Shown here: piece after piece, positions 4,993-5,681 of the stretch
How positions within the stretch are numbered: position 1 is the stretch's first letter
How the letters are laid out: the number at the start of each line of letters is the position of its first letter
Assembly: GCA_009925905.1 (NCBI GenBank)
Contig: RFPZ01000072.1
Coordinates: forward strand, 1 to 5,681
Length of the DNA stretch: 5,681 nucleotides
Reading direction: 5' to 3'
DNA from: Candidatus Aquidulcis frankliniae
Lineage (GTDB): Bacteria; Chloroflexota; Limnocylindria; Limnocylindrales; Limnocylindraceae
Translations under genes and position numbers: made by a program
The notes under the pieces: generated by a model
Told to the model about the DNA's origin: nothing
Databases searched by the model: none
The model's input: only the letters and a program-made list of their open reading frames with translations

Positions 4993-5681
4993 ATGAGTGA
5001 GAACGCGCACCTCGTTATTAAGGATCTCGTAGTCGCACCATCGAGCGACCCAAGCAAGCACATTCTTCAGGGGATCTCGCTCACGGTGAAGCCGGGCGAA
5101 GTGCACGCCATCATGGGGCCGAACGGTTCCGGCAAGACGACCCTCAGCTACGCACTAATGGGGCACCCGAGCTACGAGATCGTTTCCGGAAGTGTGTTGT
5201 GGAAGGGCGAGAATCTTCTCGACTACAGCGCCGATCAGCGCGCGCGACTCGGCCTCTTCCTTGCCTTCCAGTATCCAACCTCAATTCCTGGGCTCTCAGT
5301 TGCAAGCTTCTTGCGCACCGCAATGAATGCGCGTCGCTCCGGCTTGGTGCGCGATCCTGAGTTCGATCCGTCGGACCCAGTGAAGGGCGGCATGACGATG
5401 GGCGAGTTCCGCAAGCTCGTCAAGGAGAAGCTCACACAACTCAAGATGGACGAGGCGTTCATGACGCGTTACGTGAATGATGGATTCTCGGGCGGTGAGA
5501 AGAAGCGCCTCGAGATGCTGCAGATGGCGCTACTGAAGCCCGAAATGGCGATCCTTGACGAGACCGACTCTGGCCTCGACATTGATGCGCTGCGCATTGT
5601 TGCTGAGGGTGTGAACACGATGCTCTCGCCAGAGCTCGGTGTGTTGGTGATCACGCACTATCAGCGGCTCCTCGATTATTT
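4993..5681 (+). CDS. sufC: SufC, Fe-S cluster assembly ATPase, 3'-truncated by window edge
   Basis: ABC-type ATPase subunit of the cytoplasmic SufBCD scaffold, which builds Fe-S clusters using ATP hydrolysis. The frame is open to the window end, giving 229 complete codons; SufC is usually about 250 residues, so 20 or so are missing. Motifs in order: Walker A GPNGSGKTT (42-50) within HAIMGPNG; Q-loop FQYP (Q93), continuing as the SufC-typical PTSIPGLSVASFLRTAMNAR; ABC signature FSGGEKKR (165-172); Walker B with catalytic acid MAILDE (D189, E190); D-loop SGLD; and the H-loop histidine H222 in VITHYQR. FSGGEKKR followed by E (rather than the usual LSGGQ) and the ETDSGLDIDAL stretch distinguish SufC from transport ABC proteins. 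Between the first strand and Walker A there is a slightly longer loop (APSSDPSKH). It is second in the rrf2 operon; sufB and sufD are expected downstream. Confidence 0.96.
   Translation, partial: MSENAHLVIKDLVVAPSSDPSKHILQGISLTVKPGEVHAIMGPNGSGKTTLSYALMGHPSYEIVSGSVLWKGENLLDYSADQRARLGLFLAFQYPTSIPGLSVASFLRTAMNARRSGLVRDPEFDPSDPVKGGMTMGEFRKLVKEKLTQLKMDEAFMTRYVNDGFSGGEKKRLEMLQMALLKPEMAILDETDSGLDIDALRIVAEGVNTMLSPELGVLVITHYQRLLDY

Overview
The window reads as a compact bacterial chromosome segment of about 55-65% G+C (hand counts of 60-base blocks), with nine or ten genes and almost no non-coding DNA. No rRNA, tRNA, insertion sequence, CRISPR array or origin was seen. The phylum is uncertain. Small intergenic gaps, GTG starts, an Rrf2 regulator directly followed by sufC, and a lysine-type KamA would fit a Terrabacteria lineage such as Chloroflexota or Actinomycetota; this is inference, not a firm assignment.

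Layout. Bases 2-1063 (+) hold the 3' three quarters of a KamA-family lysine 2,3-aminomutase (radical SAM and PLP). Bases 1097-3381 (+) form a tight same-strand run: a short orphan gene; a second orphan gene that appears split by a -1 frameshift at a run of five G (2005-2009); a small DUF433 protein; a SufT-like MIP18/DUF59 protein; and a PduO-type corrinoid adenosyltransferase homologue that lacks the family's N-terminal ATP-binding segment. Gaps in this run are 6 and 2 bases, followed by two 4-base GTGA stop/start overlaps, so the last three proteins are probably translationally coupled. Bases 3378-4427 (-) encode a tandem-GNAT acetyltransferase whose stop codon interlocks with that of the adenosyltransferase homologue.

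A 59-base divergent intergenic region follows. It contains a perfect 10-bp inverted repeat with a 7-base spacer (4444-4470), whose architecture resembles the IscR type 1 operator. It lies directly upstream of an Rrf2/IscR-like regulator with three clustered cysteines (4487-4978, +), followed after 14 bases by sufC (4993 to the window end, +), presumably the first structural gene of a SUF iron-sulfur assembly operon that continues beyond the window.

Functional theme. Iron-sulfur metabolism recurs: an Fe-S enzyme (KamA), a SufT-like maturation factor, an Fe-S-sensing type regulator and SufC. The most unusual items are the N-terminally reduced adenosyltransferase, the IscR-type-1-like palindrome and the frameshifted orphan gene. 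No clearly new multi-gene system can be demonstrated from this window alone.
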